Shown here: positions 1-14,767 of the stretch, one piece after another | Position numbering within the stretch: position 1 is the stretch's first letter | Layout of the letters: every line of letters begins with the position of its first letter | Origin: Streptomyces globosus | GTDB taxonomy: Bacteria; Actinomycetota; Actinomycetes; Streptomycetales; Streptomycetaceae | Direction: 5' to 3' | Assembly: GCF_003325375.1 (NCBI RefSeq) | Contig: NZ_CP030862.1 | Coordinates: 1,987,501-2,051,500, forward strand | DNA length: 64,000 bases | Translations under genes and position numbers: made by a program | The notes under the pieces: model-generated | The model's input: the letters and a program-made list of their open reading frames with translations, nothing else | Told to the model about the DNA's origin: nothing | Database searches by the model: none

Positions 1-4112
<4,112 letters not shown>

Positions 4113-4324
4113 TGGGAGGTGCCGTCCAATCTCGTGCAGTACGGAGGGGCCGCGCCGCCGCCGGATGCCGGTCGGCGGCGGCGCCGCTCGTGGTGGGTGG
4201 TGCCGGGCCGCCGGCCGGGGGCGAGAGGGCCGGGGCCGGGCCGGGGAGGCGCGGTGCGGCGGCCGGGGCCGTGGCAGGCGGTGTCCGGTCGGGCAGCTGC
4301 GGGCGGGGCCCGGCCCCGCGGCCG

Positions 4325-7300
4325 TCAGTAGTCGAGGGTCAGGGACAGGTCGATCTCGTCCTCGGTCATCGCGGCGATCTGCTCGACCAGTTGGCGCTCC
4401 ACCTCGGCGGCCAGGCGTTCCACCGTCGGGTGGTCGAACAGGTCGCGCACCGAGACGGGGCAGTCGAACGCGGCGCGCAGGCGCGAGGCGACGGCCACGG
4501 CGCGCAGGGAGTGGCCGCCGAGGGCGAAGAAGTCCTCCCGGACGCCGACTTCGGGCAGGCCCAGCACCTCCGACCAGATCTGGGCCGTGACCACCTCGGT
4601 CGGGGTGCGGGGTGCGACCGGCTCCGCCGGTGCCGGGGGTTCCGGGTCGGGCAGGGCGGCCGTGTCGAGCTTGCCCTGCACGGTGCGGGGGAGGGCGTCC
4701 AGGACGACCACCGCCGCAGGCACCATGTAGCCGGGCAGCCGGCTCCGGCAGTGCGCGGCCGGCGCCGCGCCGTCCAGGCCGGGCGCGGCCACGTACCCGA
4801 CGAGCGTGCGCTCGCCCCGGATCGCGCGGACCACGACGGCCGCCGCGTGGACGCCCGGGTACTCCTCCAGCACGGCCCGGACCTCGCCGAGCTCGATGCG
4901 GAAGCCGCGGATCTTGACCTGGTCGTCGGTCCGGCCGAGGAAGTCCAGCTCTCCGGAGGGGAGTCGGCGGACGAGGTCGCCAGTGCGGTAGAGCCGGCTG
5001 CCGGGGGCGCCGTACGGGTCGGGGGTGAACCGCTCGGCGGTCAGGGCCGACCGGCCGAGGTAGCCCCGGGCCAGTTCCGGTCCGCCGACCAGCAGTTCGC
5101 CCGGCACACCCACCGGGACGGGCTCCCCGTGCCCGTCGACGACGTACGCCCGGCGCCCGCCCCAGGGCCTGCCGATGGGGACGCGCCCCTCCACCGGGCC
5201 GGTGACCGTGCGGGAGGTGGCCGAGACGACCGTCTCGGTCGGCCCGTACGTGTTGTGGACCGGTACGTCCGGCAGGTACGAGAACCAGCGGGCCAGCGGC
5301 GCCGACGGCAGGGCCTCGCCGCCGGTGACGGCCAGCCGCAGCCCCTTCAGGTCCCCGGCGACGGTGTCGAGGCGCGCCGTGACCTCCTCCCAGTAGGAGG
5401 GGGTCAGCTCCATCACGGTGACGCCCTCGGTGCGGACCCGGTCGGCGAGTTCCTCCACCGACCACACCTCGTCCGGCCGGACCACGACCGCCGCGCCGGC
5501 GGACAGCGCCGGCAGGACCTGCTCCAGGGAGGCGTCGAACGAGAACGACGCGAAGTTCAGCACCCGGTCCGCGGAGGTGATCCCGAACCGTTCGCGGGCG
5601 GTGCGGACGTGCGCGCCGAGCGCGCCGTGCTCGACGCCGACCGCCTTGGGCCGCCCGGTGGACCCGGACGTGAAGAACGCGCAGGCGAGCTCCCGCGGCC
5701 CGGGCCGGTGCCGGGGCGCGTCCGGGGCGGGCCGGACACCGTCCACGCGGACCAGCGGCACGCCCAGGGCGCCCGCACGGCCGGCGGTCGCCGCGTCGGT
5801 GACGACGCAGCGCACCCCGGCCTGCCCGACCATGTACCGCAGCCGGTCCGCGGGCAGGCCCGGGTCCAGCGGGACGTACACCGCGCCGGCCCGCCACACG
5901 GCCGCCATCGCCGCCACCCAGTCCGTCCCGCGGCGCATGCACACCCCGACGGGCACCTCCGGGCCCGCCCCGGCCGCGGCCAGCTCCATGGCCAGGCCGC
6001 CGGTCAGGCCGTCGAGCGCGCCGTACGTCAGGGACCGCCCGCCGCACACCAGCGCGACCGCCGACGGCTCGCCGGACACCGCGAAGGGCGGGGCTCCCGG
6101 CTCCGGACCGGGCCCGGGGGCGGGCGCGGTGAGCCGGGCGCGTTCCTGCGGTGTCAGGAGGTCCAGCCGGGAGACCGGGCGGGCCGGGTCGGCGAGCGCC
6201 GATTCCAGGGCGCGGCGGACGTGGCCGGCGAACCGGGTCGCGGTGGCGGCGTCGAACAGGTCGCTCGCGTACTCCACGTTCAGCGCGAAGCGGTCGGGGT
6301 AGAGCAGGAAGGTGGCCGTCAGGTCGAACTTGGCCGACCGCCACGGCAGCGGGAAGTGCTCCACCTCCAGCCCGTCGGCGCGGGGCCCGCCCGCCGCGCT
6401 CTCCTGCACGTCGAACATCACCTGGAACAGCGGGTTGCGGGAGGGGTCCCGCTCCGGCCGGAGCTGTTCGACCAGCCGCTCGAACGGCACCTCCTGGTGC
6501 TCGAAGGCGCCCAGCACCGCATCGCGGACCCGCCCGAGGTACTCCTCGAACGACGGCTCCCCGGACAGGTCGCCCCGCAGCACCACCGTGTTCACCAGCA
6601 GCCCCACGAGCCGCTCCAACTCCACCTGTCCGCGGCCGGCGACGGGCGTGCCGACGGCCACGTCCTGCTGCCCGGACCAGCGGCCCAGCACAATCTGCAG
6701 CACCGCCAGCAGCACCATGAACCGGCTCGCGCCGTGCCGCCGCGCCAGTTCCCCGACCCCGGCCGCCAGCTCCGGCGGCAGGTCGACCTCCACGGCGGCG
6801 CCGCGGCCCGACCAGCCCGCCGGACGCGGCCGGTCCGTGGGCAGCTCCAGCGCGGGCAGGCCGGCCAGGGCCCGCTCCCAGTAGCCGAGCTGCCGCTCCA
6901 GCTCCCCGCCGGCCAGCCGCTCGCGCTGCCAGACCGCGAAGTCCCCGTACTGCACCGGCACCGGCGGCAGGGCGGGCTCCTGCCCGGCCCGGCGGGCCGC
7001 GTACGCGGCGGACAGCTCGCCGATGACGACGTCCTTGGACCAGCCGTCGGTCGCGGCGTGGTGGAAGGCGACCACCGCGACGTGGTCGCCCGGGTCCAGC
7101 TCCCACACCCCGGCGCGCAGGAGCGGCGGTTCGGCCAGGTCGAAGCGGCGCGTGGCGTACGCGGCGGCCTCCTCGCGGACGGCGTCCAGCCGGGCGTCCC
7201 CGGCCCCGGCCCCTGCCCCGCCGGGGCCGTCCGCACCGCCGGGGCCGTCCGCCCCGCCGCCGTCCGGCGCGGGCCGCCACAGCAGCGGAACGCCCGCCGC

Positions 7301-10300
7301 GGGCCGGACCAGTTGCGCGGGCCGGCCGTCCACCTCCACCAGCGCCGTGCGCAGCGCCTCGTGGCGGGCCGCGACGTCGTCCAGGGCGGCCTGCCAGGCG
7401 GCCCGGTCGAGGCCGCCGCGGATCCGCCACGAGTACCACAGGACGTACTCGTCGCCGACGCCCGACATCCGGTCCAGGAACCACATGCGCTCCTGCGCGA
7501 ACGACAGCGGCAGCGGCCCGGAGCGGTCCACGGGCACGACCGAGGCGGCGCCCGCCTGCCGGGCCGCCGCCACCAGCGGCCCGAACTCGCGGATCCGCGG
7601 GTTCTCGAACAGGGTCCGCAGCTCGACCTCGCGGCCCAGCCGCTCCGCGATCCGCGACACGGCCATGGTGGCGAGCAGCGAGTGGCCGCCCAGGTCGAAG
7701 AACCCGTCGTCGATGCCGACCCGTTCGACGCCGAGGACCTCCGCCCAGATGTCGGCGACGGCCTGCTCGGCCTCGTTCCGGGGCGCCGCGTACGCGGTCG
7801 CGGCGGCGGCCCGCCCGTCCCGGCCGGGGCCCGCGGCGGGCAGGGCCGCCCGGTCGAGCTTGCCCGTGGGGCCCACGGGCAGCGCGTCGAGCGCGGCGAA
7901 CGCGGCGGGCACCGCGTGCTGCGGCAGCCGCTCGGCGCAGAACGCCCGCAGCGCGGCCGGGGCCACCGCCTCCGGTGCGGCGCCCGGGGCGGGCACCACG
8001 TAGCCCGTCAGGCTCGCCCCGCCCTGCGCGTCCGTGCCGACGGCGGCCGCGGCGGCGGCCACGCCCGGGCAGCGGGCCAGCACCGCCTCGACCTCGCCGA
8101 GCTCGATGCGGAAGCCGCGGATCTTGACCTGGTCGTCGGTCCGGCCGAGGAAGTCCAGCTCTCCGGAGGGGAGTCGGCGGACGAGGTCGCCGGTGCGGTA
8201 GAGCCGGCTGCCGGGGGCGCCGTACGGGTCGGGGGTGAACCGCTCGGCGGTCAGGGCCGGCTGCCCCAGGTAGCCGCGGGCCAGCTCCGGCCCGCCGATC
8301 AGCAGCTCGCCCGGCACGCCGTCGCCGACGAGCTCGTCCCGCCCGTCCACGACGTACACGCGCCGCCCGCCCAGCGGCCGGCCGATCGGCACCAGCGCCG
8401 GGTCGGCCCCCGGGTCGATGTCGTGCGCGGCCGCGGTGACGGTCGTCTCCGTCGGCCCGTACGCGTTCACCACCCGCACGTGCGGGGCCCGCGCCAGCCA
8501 GGCGGCCAGCGCCCCCGCAGGGACGGCCTCCCCGCCGAGGACGAGCAGCCGCAGACCGGCCAGGGCGGCCGCCGAGCGGTCGGTCAGCGCGAACGCCACC
8601 TCGGCCCAGTACGTGGGCGGCAGGTTCAGCACGGTGATGCCGTACCGCTCGACCAGTGCCGGGATGCGCGCGGGCAGCCACTGCTCGTCGGGCCGCACGA
8701 CCAGGCAGGCCCCGCAGCCCAGCGCCGTCAGCAGCTGGTCCAGGGAGGCGTCGAAGGAGAACGACGAGAACGCGAGGACCCGGTCGCCGGCCGTGATCCC
8801 GAACTCGGCGCGGGCGGCCGCCGCGTGCGCGGCCATCGCCCCGTGCTCGACGCCGACGGCCTTGGGGCGGCCGGTCGAGCCCGACGTGAAGACGACGTAC
8901 GCCAACTCCCGCGGGCCGGGCACGTGCCGCGGCGCAGCGCCCCCCGGATCCCCGCCGTGCGCGGAGTCCCCGCCCCGCTCGGCGTCCTCCACGGCGAGGA
9001 CCCGCGGGCCGAGCCCGGCCGCCCGCCCCCCGGTCTCCGCGTCCGCGAGCACGCACACCACGCCGGCCTCTGCGGCCATGAAGCGCAGCCGCCCGGCGGG
9101 CAGCGCCGGGTCCATCGGCACGTACACCCCGCCGGCCCGCCACACGGCGGCCATCGCGGCCACCGAGCGGACTCCGCGCCGCAGGAACACCCCGACCGGG
9201 CTGCCGGGGCGCACGCCGGCCCCGGCGAGCGCGGCGGCGATGCGGCCGGACAGCGCGTCCAAAGCCCCGTACGTGAGGGTCTCGTCGCCGCAGACGAGCG
9301 CGGGCGCACCGGCCGGCCCGGACACCCCGAACGGCTCGGGCACGGCGGGGACCGCCGGGCCGTCCGGCCGTCCGGCCGCCTCCAGCAGCCGGCGGCGCTC
9401 CCGCCCGGGCAGCGGCTCCAGCCCCGCGGTGAGCTCGGCGAGCGGGCTGCCCGGCGCGTCGGTGACGGCGCGCAGCAGGGCGGTGTAGCCGTCGGCGAAC
9501 CGCACCATCGAGTCGCGGTCGAAGAGCGCGGTGGAGAACTGCAGGCGGGCGGCGACGGCGCCGTCCGCGCGCAGGCTCAGGTCGAGGAACACGTCCAGCG
9601 GGGTGCCCGCCAGCGGCGTCCGTACCGTCTCCACGTCCAGGCCGGCCAGGCGGGCCGGCGCCGGAGCCGTGTTCAGCAGGGTGAAGGAGGCCTGCGCGAG
9701 CGGGTGGCGCGACAGGTCCCGCTCGCCGGCCACCGCGCCGACGACCCGGTCGAAGGGGGCCTCGGCGTGGGAGAAGTCCTGCAGCGCGCCCGTCCGGACC
9801 CGCTCCAGCAGCTCCGCGAACGTCGGACCGCCCCCCAGGTCGGTGCGCAGGACGATGGTGTTGACGAACGGGCCGATCAGGCGGGCCACGTCGGCCCGGC
9901 CGCGGTCGGCGAGGGTGGTGCACACGGCGATGTCCGTCCGGCCCGAGTGGCGGCCGAGCAGCGCCTGGTAGGCGGCGAGGAGCACCATGTAGCGGGTCGC
10001 CCGGTGGGCGCGGCCCACCCGGTCGACGGCGGCGACGAGCCCGGCGGGCAGCTCGAAGCGGACCACGTCGCCGGCGCCGTCCCAGAAGGCGGGCCGCGGC
10101 CGGTCCGCGGGCAGCGCGAGCGGCGCCACCCCGGCGAGCCGGTCCCGCCAGTACGCGAGGAGCCGCTCCATCCGCGGCCCGGCGAGCCGCCCCGCCTCGG
10201 CACGGGCGACGTCCGCGTACTGCAGCGGCGGCGCCGGTACGGGCTCGCCCCGGTATCCGGCGTCGAGCTCGGCCAGCAGCACGTCCCACGACCAGCCGTC

Positions 10301-10756
10301 GACGGCGATGTGGTGGACGACGAGCAGGAGCAGGTGGTCGTCCTCCCCCAGCCGGGCCAGGACGGCCCGGAGCGGGTGCTCGCGGGCCAGGTCGAGGGGG
10401 CGGGTCAGCTCCCGCTCGAACACCTCCTCCGGGCCTGCCGCCGCGATGTGCCGAAGCAGGGTCCCGCCGGGGGCGTCCACGCAGGCGACGGGCTCGCCGC
10501 CGGCCGTGGTGAACCGGGTGCGCAGCACCTCGTGGCGGTGGGTGATCCCGGCCAGCGCGCGCTCCAGGGCGGCCGTGTCGAGGGGGCCGCGGATCCGCAG
10601 GGCCAGGGGCAGGAGGGATTCGGTGGAACCGCCGGTGAGCTGGTCGAGGAACCACAGCCTGCGCTGCGCGTACGACACCCCGCCACTCCCGCCGGCGGGG
10701 CTGCCGGCACCGGTGCCGTGCTGCCTCGCCCCGCCGTGCGCTGCGACAACCTTCAC
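4325..10756 (-). CDS. Nonribosomal peptide synthetase, C-A-T-C-A-T
   Basis: A two-module NRPS of 2143 residues. Order: C1 (HHIAVDGWS near residue 148), A1 ([11 protein letters not shown] near 620, GKLDRAAL near 962), T1 (LGGHSLL near 1022), C2 (HHAATDGWS near 1231), A2 ([11 protein letters not shown] near 1692, GKLDTAAL near 2025), T2 (LGGHSLR near 2077) and a short acidic tail. It has no epimerase or thioesterase. Because it opens with a C domain, its donor is probably the free PCP encoded upstream. Core residues read as about D-A-D-N-V-G-A-V-T-K (A1) and D-A-E-E-V-G-T-V-S-K (A2). Acidic residues in the pocket, two in A2, suggest basic substrates such as lysine, ornithine or diaminobutyrate; this is inference. 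The GTG at 10756 was chosen over the in-frame GTG at 10786 because GGAGG lies six bases upstream of it. Confidence 0.95.
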   Translation of the reverse strand: MKVVAAHGGARQHGTGAGSPAGGSGGVSYAQRRLWFLDQLTGGSTESLLPLALRIRGPLDTAALERALAGITHRHEVLRTRFTTAGGEPVACVDAPGGTLLRHIAAAGPEEVFERELTRPLDLAREHPLRAVLARLGEDDHLLLLVVHHIAVDGWSWDVLLAELDAGYRGEPVPAPPLQYADVARAEAGRLAGPRMERLLAYWRDRLAGVAPLALPADRPRPAFWDGAGDVVRFELPAGLVAAVDRVGRAHRATRYMVLLAAYQALLGRHSGRTDIAVCTTLADRGRADVARLIGPFVNTIVLRTDLGGGPTFAELLERVRTGALQDFSHAEAPFDRVVGAVAGERDLSRHPLAQASFTLLNTAPAPARLAGLDVETVRTPLAGTPLDVFLDLSLRADGAVAARLQFSTALFDRDSMVRFADGYTALLRAVTDAPGSPLAELTAGLEPLPGRERRRLLEAAGRPDGPAVPAVPEPFGVSGPAGAPALVCGDETLTYGALDALSGRIAAALAGAGVRPGSPVGVFLRRGVRSVAAMAAVWRAGGVYVPMDPALPAGRLRFMAAEAGVVCVLADAETGGRAAGLGPRVLAVEDAERGGDSAHGGDPGGAAPRHVPGPRELAYVVFTSGSTGRPKAVGVEHGAMAAHAAAARAEFGITAGDRVLAFSSFSFDASLDQLLTALGCGACLVVRPDEQWLPARIPALVERYGITVLNLPPTYWAEVAFALTDRSAAALAGLRLLVLGGEAVPAGALAAWLARAPHVRVVNAYGPTETTVTAAAHDIDPGADPALVPIGRPLGGRRVYVVDGRDELVGDGVPGELLIGGPELARGYLGQPALTAERFTPDPYGAPGSRLYRTGDLVRRLPSGELDFLGRTDDQVKIRGFRIELGEVEAVLARCPGVAAAAAAVGTDAQGGASLTGYVVPAPGAAPEAVAPAALRAFCAERLPQHAVPAAFAALDALPVGPTGKLDRAALPAAGPGRDGRAAAATAYAAPRNEAEQAVADIWAEVLGVERVGIDDGFFDLGGHSLLATMAVSRIAERLGREVELRTLFENPRIREFGPLVAAARQAGAASVVPVDRSGPLPLSFAQERMWFLDRMSGVGDEYVLWYSWRIRGGLDRAAWQAALDDVAARHEALRTALVEVDGRPAQLVRPAAGVPLLWRPAPDGGGADGPGGADGPGGAGAGAGDARLDAVREEAAAYATRRFDLAEPPLLRAGVWELDPGDHVAVVAFHHAATDGWSKDVVIGELSAAYAARRAGQEPALPPVPVQYGDFAVWQRERLAGGELERQLGYWERALAGLPALELPTDRPRPAGWSGRGAAVEVDLPPELAAGVGELARRHGASRFMVLLAVLQIVLGRWSGQQDVAVGTPVAGRGQVELERLVGLLVNTVVLRGDLSGEPSFEEYLGRVRDAVLGAFEHQEVPFERLVEQLRPERDPSRNPLFQVMFDVQESAAGGPRADGLEVEHFPLPWRSAKFDLTATFLLYPDRFALNVEYASDLFDAATATRFAGHVRRALESALADPARPVSRLDLLTPQERARLTAPAPGPGPEPGAPPFAVSGEPSAVALVCGGRSLTYGALDGLTGGLAMELAAAGAGPEVPVGVCMRRGTDWVAAMAAVWRAGAVYVPLDPGLPADRLRYMVGQAGVRCVVTDAATAGRAGALGVPLVRVDGVRPAPDAPRHRPGPRELACAFFTSGSTGRPKAVGVEHGALGAHVRTARERFGITSADRVLNFASFSFDASLEQVLPALSAGAAVVVRPDEVWSVEELADRVRTEGVTVMELTPSYWEEVTARLDTVAGDLKGLRLAVTGGEALPSAPLARWFSYLPDVPVHNTYGPTETVVSATSRTVTGPVEGRVPIGRPWGGRRAYVVDGHGEPVPVGVPGELLVGGPELARGYLGRSALTAERFTPDPYGAPGSRLYRTGDLVRRLPSGELDFLGRTDDQVKIRGFRIELGEVRAVLEEYPGVHAAAVVVRAIRGERTLVGYVAAPGLDGAAPAAHCRSRLPGYMVPAAVVVLDALPRTVQGKLDTAALPDPEPPAPAEPVAPRTPTEVVTAQIWSEVLGLPEVGVREDFFALGGHSLRAVAVASRLRAAFDCPVSVRDLFDHPTVERLAAEVERQLVEQIAAMTEDEIDLSLTLDY
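4881..5049 (-). repeat. Near-identical A-domain segment, copy 2 (A5-A8 region of A2)
   Basis: These 169 bases match 8091-8259 with a single difference (a for g near 4982). They encode the stretch from the fields around [10 protein letters not shown] through [17 protein letters not shown] to [11 protein letters not shown]. The flanking A-domain sequence is clearly more diverged, so this looks like recent gene conversion or subdomain exchange between the two A domains. Confidence 0.85.
8091..8259 (-). repeat. Near-identical A-domain segment, copy 1 (A5-A8 region of A1)
   Basis: Partner of 4881-5049, with 168 of 169 bases identical by eye. It lies between the pocket-lining part of the A domain and the A10 lysine. 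Confidence 0.85.
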
Positions 10757-10933
10757 TGTGGGCCTCCAAGCGGTGTTTTCCCCCACCCTGCTGGCCGGGC
10801 GGGTCCGCCAGTAGGGAAGAAGACGCAGCCGTGCACGCAGCCGCGGGGGAAGGAGACGCAGGGCGGCGGCCCCGTCCGGCCCCTCCCGGACCGGACGTGC
10901 CGCCGCTGCCGCCGCTGCCGCGCGAGGGGCCCG

Positions 10934-13294
10934 TCAGCGGCCGTCCACGGCCACGAACCGCAGCTCGCTCGTGTACGCCTCGCCTTGGTGGTCGGTCAGC
11001 CAGGCCTGGTCGGGGCCGGGCAGCATCTCGGTGAACACCACCCGCCCGTCCGGGTCCTTGCGGGCCATCCTGCGGACGGCCTTGGCGAGGATGTTGACGT
11101 AGACGGGACTGTCGAAGTCCACGTAGAACGGGCGGGTCTCGGTCGGCAGGACCGCGAACGCGAACCGCGGCAGGCCGGTCTCCGCGCGCCGGCGCCGGGC
11201 CCGCACGAACCGGCGGGCCTCGTCCTTCTCCTCGGCGAAGTCCAGCTCCGCCGCCGTCATCCGCCACGTCTCGCGGGCCACGACGAGCCGGTCCACGGTG
11301 ACGCGCGGCGAGTGCCGGGCGTCGTCCGGGACGAGCCGGAACAGGTCCATCGCGAGCGTCGTCAGGACGTGCGAGAACACCTCGACGGCGGGGAACGCGG
11401 CCCCGTCGGGCAGGACGACCGCCAGCTCTCCGCCGGCCCGCTCGACCACCGCCACGTCCGCGCTCAGGACCGTCCGGGGGCGTGCCGGGTCGGCCGTGAA
11501 GTCGACGAGGGCGACGTAGTAGTCCTCGGGGCGGACGAGCGCGTTGCGGATCCGCGCGGAGAGCCGCGAGCGGTGCTCCTTCGGCAGCAGCGGCAGCAGC
11601 CGCGGGCCCGGGTGGTCCCGGCCGGTCTCGGCGAGCAGCCGGGCCGGGTCGGGGTGCTGGTGCACGAAGAGTGACGCGCCCAGGGTGTTGGCGGCGACGT
11701 GCAGTTCGCCGAGGACCAGCTCGAAGTCGCCGCGCGCGGCGGCCTCCGGGCCGGACGCCGCGACCATGATGTCGGGGCTGAGGCAGCGGGCCGCGGACCA
11801 CCCGCCGCCCGTCCCGCCGGGCCCGCCGAACCGCTCGGCGACCTGCCGCGCGAGCTCCTCCGGCGTCAGCCGGACGCGCCTGGCCCCGGGGCCGGGGCCG
11901 TCGGGGGAGCCGGGGCCGCCGTCCGGGGCGGCGGCGGCCAGGATGTCCTGCCAGCGCCGCCGGAACTCCCGCCCCAGCGCCTCGGCCTCCTCGCGCGCCG
12001 CGCCGTGCAGGACCGGCATGCAGGCGAACCAGAACGCGGCCAGGTCGACCGGACCCCGCGCGGCCAGCCGCCGGTACACCTCGCGGGCCCGGCCCATCAC
12101 CGCCTCGGCGAGGTGCGCGGTGAGCCAGCCCGCGCTCGCCAGCAGCGGGTCGAGCGGGGCGAGCGCCCCGTGCACGGCGGGCCCGAGGACCGCCGTCGCC
12201 GCGCGGCGGCTGTCGGAGTACACCAGGGCCCGGCAGGGCGCCGTACCGGCCGACTTCTCCCGTACGGCGGCCGTCTCCGTCAGGGCGGTGAACCGCTCCT
12301 CCAGCGCGGCCAGCGCCGCGACCAGCTCCTCCGGCCCGCGCGCCGCCGCCACCCGGTCCCGGCCGTGCTCCAGCTCGTCCAGCGCGGCGAGCCCGGCGTC
12401 CCGCAGGCCGGGGTCGCCGACCCGCTCCAGCCAGGCCCGCAGGTCCCGTTCGGGGCGGGCGCCGGCCGGCACCTCCAGCCGCCACACCACCCAGCGGCGG
12501 GCCACCAGCTCCTCCAGGGCGGCCGTCACGTCGACGCCGGGCAGCGAGGCCCGGATCTCCCGGGCAGTCCGCACGCCGTCGCACAGGCCGAGGACGGCGC
12601 AGGCCGCCCCGCCCGGCGCCTGCACGGGCCGCCCCGGCACCACCACCCCGCCGTCGCCGCTCGGGCGTACGAAGGGCACCCGGCGCGGGGCCACCCACTC
12701 GCGCAGCGCCGGATCGGCGTCCAGCACCGCCGCGAGCGCGTCGACGGCCCAACTGGCGAAGTACACCCGGGACTCGGCGAGGAGGCCGCCGGGACCGGAA
12801 CCGGATCCGGTCCCCGGGTCGGTGCGCACGGCGGCGGCCGCGGGGTCGCGGTCCCAGCGGCCCCAGCCGACGGGCCCGAAGAACCCGATGGTGTCGTTCT
12901 TGACGCAGAACCGCTGCCAGTAGTGTGCGACGAGCTCCTCCCGCTGCCGGGGCATGCTCGTACGCCCCCGCACGGTCGGCGTCCACGCCAGGAACGGCGC
13001 GATCCCCGAGTCCAGCACCGGCCGGTTCTGCCAGGCGAGCGCCTCCCGGAAGGCGGGCATCCGGGCGATGTCCTGGAGGACGGAGGCGGTGTCGGCCTGC
13101 GCCTGCCCGAACAGGCCCGCGAAGTCGTCCCACCGCCGCCCCTCCAACGGCTCGTCCGGATCGAACTTGTCGGCGGCCTCGGCGAGCCCCGCCGGCGCCA
13201 GCCGCAGCACCCCGCGGGCCGGGAAGCCGGCCCCGCGCAGCGCGAACTGCTCCCACAGCCGCCAGCGGCCGCCGGGCACGAAGGAGTCGGTCAC
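10934..13294 (-). CDS. LanB-like protein, tRNA-dependent (glutamylation) domain only, paralog 1
   Basis: 786 residues, GTG start 9 bases after the stop of the PCP gene. The sequence resembles the N-terminal half of class I lanthipeptide dehydratases (Lant_dehydr_N). The segment HYWQRFCVKNDTIGFFGP, near residue 125, occupies the place of the family's Y-x2-R-x3-R-x-TPfGLf motif, with lysine where the second arginine is usual. The protein ends with RPFYVDFDSPVYVNILAKAV and ELRFVAVDGR; no elimination (SpaB_C) domain follows. Such single-domain relatives include split LanBs and PEARLs, which use aminoacyl-tRNA to acylate a carrier peptide. No precursor peptide is visible; the neighbours are a free PCP, a free A domain and NRPSs. 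A tRNA-dependent acyl transfer to a carrier-bound or released intermediate is possible but unproven. It is a full-length paralog of the gene at 16284-18644. Confidence 0.85.
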   Translation of the reverse strand: MTDSFVPGGRWRLWEQFALRGAGFPARGVLRLAPAGLAEAADKFDPDEPLEGRRWDDFAGLFGQAQADTASVLQDIARMPAFREALAWQNRPVLDSGIAPFLAWTPTVRGRTSMPRQREELVAHYWQRFCVKNDTIGFFGPVGWGRWDRDPAAAAVRTDPGTGSGSGPGGLLAESRVYFASWAVDALAAVLDADPALREWVAPRRVPFVRPSGDGGVVVPGRPVQAPGGAACAVLGLCDGVRTAREIRASLPGVDVTAALEELVARRWVVWRLEVPAGARPERDLRAWLERVGDPGLRDAGLAALDELEHGRDRVAAARGPEELVAALAALEERFTALTETAAVREKSAGTAPCRALVYSDSRRAATAVLGPAVHGALAPLDPLLASAGWLTAHLAEAVMGRAREVYRRLAARGPVDLAAFWFACMPVLHGAAREEAEALGREFRRRWQDILAAAAPDGGPGSPDGPGPGARRVRLTPEELARQVAERFGGPGGTGGGWSAARCLSPDIMVAASGPEAAARGDFELVLGELHVAANTLGASLFVHQHPDPARLLAETGRDHPGPRLLPLLPKEHRSRLSARIRNALVRPEDYYVALVDFTADPARPRTVLSADVAVVERAGGELAVVLPDGAAFPAVEVFSHVLTTLAMDLFRLVPDDARHSPRVTVDRLVVARETWRMTAAELDFAEEKDEARRFVRARRRRAETGLPRFAFAVLPTETRPFYVDFDSPVYVNILAKAVRRMARKDPDGRVVFTEMLPGPDQAWLTDHQGEAYTSELRFVAVDGR
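12852..13003 (-). repeat. Conserved segment shared by the two LanB-like genes, copy 1
   Basis: These 152 bases match 18190-18341 with about three differences by eye, while the rest of the two genes differs at many positions. The segment covers the presumed tRNA/substrate-binding motif FCVKNDTIGFFGPVGWG and the upstream GRTSMPRQREELVAHY. It suggests gene conversion, strong constraint, or both. Confidence 0.85.
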
Positions 13295-13303
13295 GGCCCG
13301 CCC

Positions 13304-13573
13304 CTACGCCTGTGCGAAGTCGCTGCGGACGACGTCGGCGAGGTCCGCGGGCGTCGGGTAGGCGAACACCAGCGCCACGGGCACCTCCGCGCCCAGCGCC
13401 TCCTCCAGCCGGGCGGTGATGCGGAAGGCGGCGAGGGAGTCACCGCCCCACTCGTAGAAGTCGCTGTTCTCGTCGAGCTCGGGCACGCCGAGGGTCTCCC
13501 GGTAGACGGCGACGACGAGCTCGGTCAGGGCGGCGGCGGCGAGGGCGGCGGTCGGGTTCTCGGTCACGGTCAC
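13304..13573 (-). CDS. Free-standing peptidyl carrier protein
   Basis: An 89-residue single carrier domain. The phosphopantetheine site is DFYEWGGDSLAAF, with the serine near residue 47. The GTG start has AGGAG about eight bases upstream. Its stop is 9 bases before the first LanB-like gene, so the two are probably cotranslated. It lies downstream of a free A domain and a PLP lyase, and the next NRPS begins with a condensation domain. It is therefore the likely carrier for the starter or a tailored amino acid. It could also be the scaffold on which the LanB-like proteins act. The loading partner is inferred from gene order only. Confidence 0.93.
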   Translation of the reverse strand: MTVTENPTAALAAAALTELVVAVYRETLGVPELDENSDFYEWGGDSLAAFRITARLEEALGAEVPVALVFAYPTPADLADVVRSDFAQA

Positions 13574-13686
13574 GAAGGGCTCCTGAGGCAGAGGTGGACT
13601 GGGGTGGGATGACGGTCGGTGAAGGGAAGGGCGTCAGGGGAACGCAGAACGCGGGCATGTGCGGACGTGCCGTGGCGGGTGCGGCA

Positions 13687-13724
13687 GGTCGGAAGGTCGG
13701 AAGGTCGGAAGGTCGGAAGGTCGG
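13687..13724. repeat. Tandem 8-bp repeat (GGTCGGAA, about 4.75 copies)
   Basis: Directly visible: GGTCGGAA repeated four times plus GGTCGG, in the 183-bp gap between the PLP lyase stop and the PCP start. It is AT-richer than its surroundings. On the transcribed strand it reads TTCCGACC repeated. It may be a slipped-strand (phase-variable length) leader or simply non-coding drift. Confidence 0.95.
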
Positions 13725-13756
13725 GCAAGCGGCAGGCCGGGCGGGCGGGGCGCCGG

Positions 13757-14767
13757 TCAGCCGCCCGCCGGAAGGACCGCGGCGGCCGCCGCCGCGGCCA
13801 GGGCCGCCGCCGTGTTGCCGCCCGAGACGATCGCCACGCACCGGCCGCCGCCGCTGCGGCCCGCCCGCAGCGCCCCGGCCAGCGCCACGGCGCCGCTGGG
13901 CTCGGCGTCGACGCCGCCGCGCCGCAGCAGGGCGGCCGCGGCCAGGATCTCCGCGTCGGACACGGCGACCATGTCGTCGACCCGGTCGCGGACCAGCGGG
14001 TACGTCACCGCGCCCGGCTGCTGGCCGCGCAGCCCGTCGGCGACGGTGCTGCTGGGGCCCAGCCGGAGCGGCCGCCCGGCGGCCAGCGAGCGCGCGTACC
14101 GCGGCGTGCAGGCGGGCTCGACGCCCACCACGCGCACCGGGTGCCCCTGCGCGGCCAGGCACACCCCGGCGAGCAGCCCGCCGCCGCCCGTCGGCACGTA
14201 CACGGTCCCGGTGTCGGGCGCGTCGGCCAGCACCTCCAGGCCGACGGTGCCCTGCCCGGCGGCGACCAGCCGGTGGTCGGACGACGGGACCAGGACCGCC
14301 CCGGTCTCCTGCGCCAGCTCCCGCGCCCGCCGGTCCCGGTCGGCGACACCGCCGGGCACGGACACGGTCCGGCCGCCCAGAGCGGCGATCAGGGCCGCCT
14401 TCGCCGGATGCGCCCCGCCGGCCAGGACCACCGTCACCTCGGCGCCGAGGGAGGCAGCCAGCCGGGCCAGGGCGATGCCGTGGTTGCCGGAGGAGCCGGC
14501 GACGATGCGGCGCGCACCCAGCGCGAGGACGGCGTTCACGGCGCCCCGCAGCTTGAACGACCCTCCGTACTGGAGGTGTTCGGCCTTCAGCAGCACCCCC
14601 GGCCCGGGCAGCAGCGGGGTGCGCCGCACGTGCCCGGCGATCCGCACGGCGGCCGCCTCCACGTCGGCCCGGCCCGGAGGGCCGGCCCCGCCCGCCGGGC
14701 CGGCGGCGTCCTGGGGTCCCGGGAGCGCGGACAGCACGCCGGGCCGGCCGGCCGGTGCGGTCGTCAC
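13757..14767 (-). CDS. Fold-type II PLP-dependent lyase (serine/threonine dehydratase-like)
   Basis: 336 residues, GTG start. The PLP lysine is in GGSFKLRGAV (near residue 62), the phosphate/substrate loop is SSGNHG (near 87), and the PLP-phosphate glycine loop is PTGGGGLLAG. SGNHG is the form found in threonine/serine dehydratases and serine racemase, whereas CysK-type synthases have TSGNTG. Expected chemistry is removal or replacement at the beta carbon of serine, threonine or a hydroxy/diamino acid. There is no C-terminal ACT domain, so it is the catabolic or biosynthetic short type. It overlaps the stop of the A-domain gene by four bases (GTGA) and precedes the free PCP, which points to supply or modification of the amino acid that A domain uses. 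Diaminopropionate-type synthase activity cannot be excluded. Confidence 0.85.
   Translation of the reverse strand: MTTAPAGRPGVLSALPGPQDAAGPAGGAGPPGRADVEAAAVRIAGHVRRTPLLPGPGVLLKAEHLQYGGSFKLRGAVNAVLALGARRIVAGSSGNHGIALARLAASLGAEVTVVLAGGAHPAKAALIAALGGRTVSVPGGVADRDRRARELAQETGAVLVPSSDHRLVAAGQGTVGLEVLADAPDTGTVYVPTGGGGLLAGVCLAAQGHPVRVVGVEPACTPRYARSLAAGRPLRLGPSSTVADGLRGQQPGAVTYPLVRDRVDDMVAVSDAEILAAAALLRRGGVDAEPSGAVALAGALRAGRSGGGRCVAIVSGGNTAAALAAAAAAAVLPAGG

Noticed and set aside
10787..10933. RiPP precursor peptide near the LanB-like genes
   Set aside because: I looked in the gaps 10787-10933, 13574-13756 and 18645-18866 for a short ORF with a ribosome site and a Ser/Thr/Cys-rich core and found none convincing.
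13594..14556. Arg/Pro-rich + strand open frames over the PLP lyase
   Set aside because: Antisense to an enzyme with clear PLP motifs; shadow frames.
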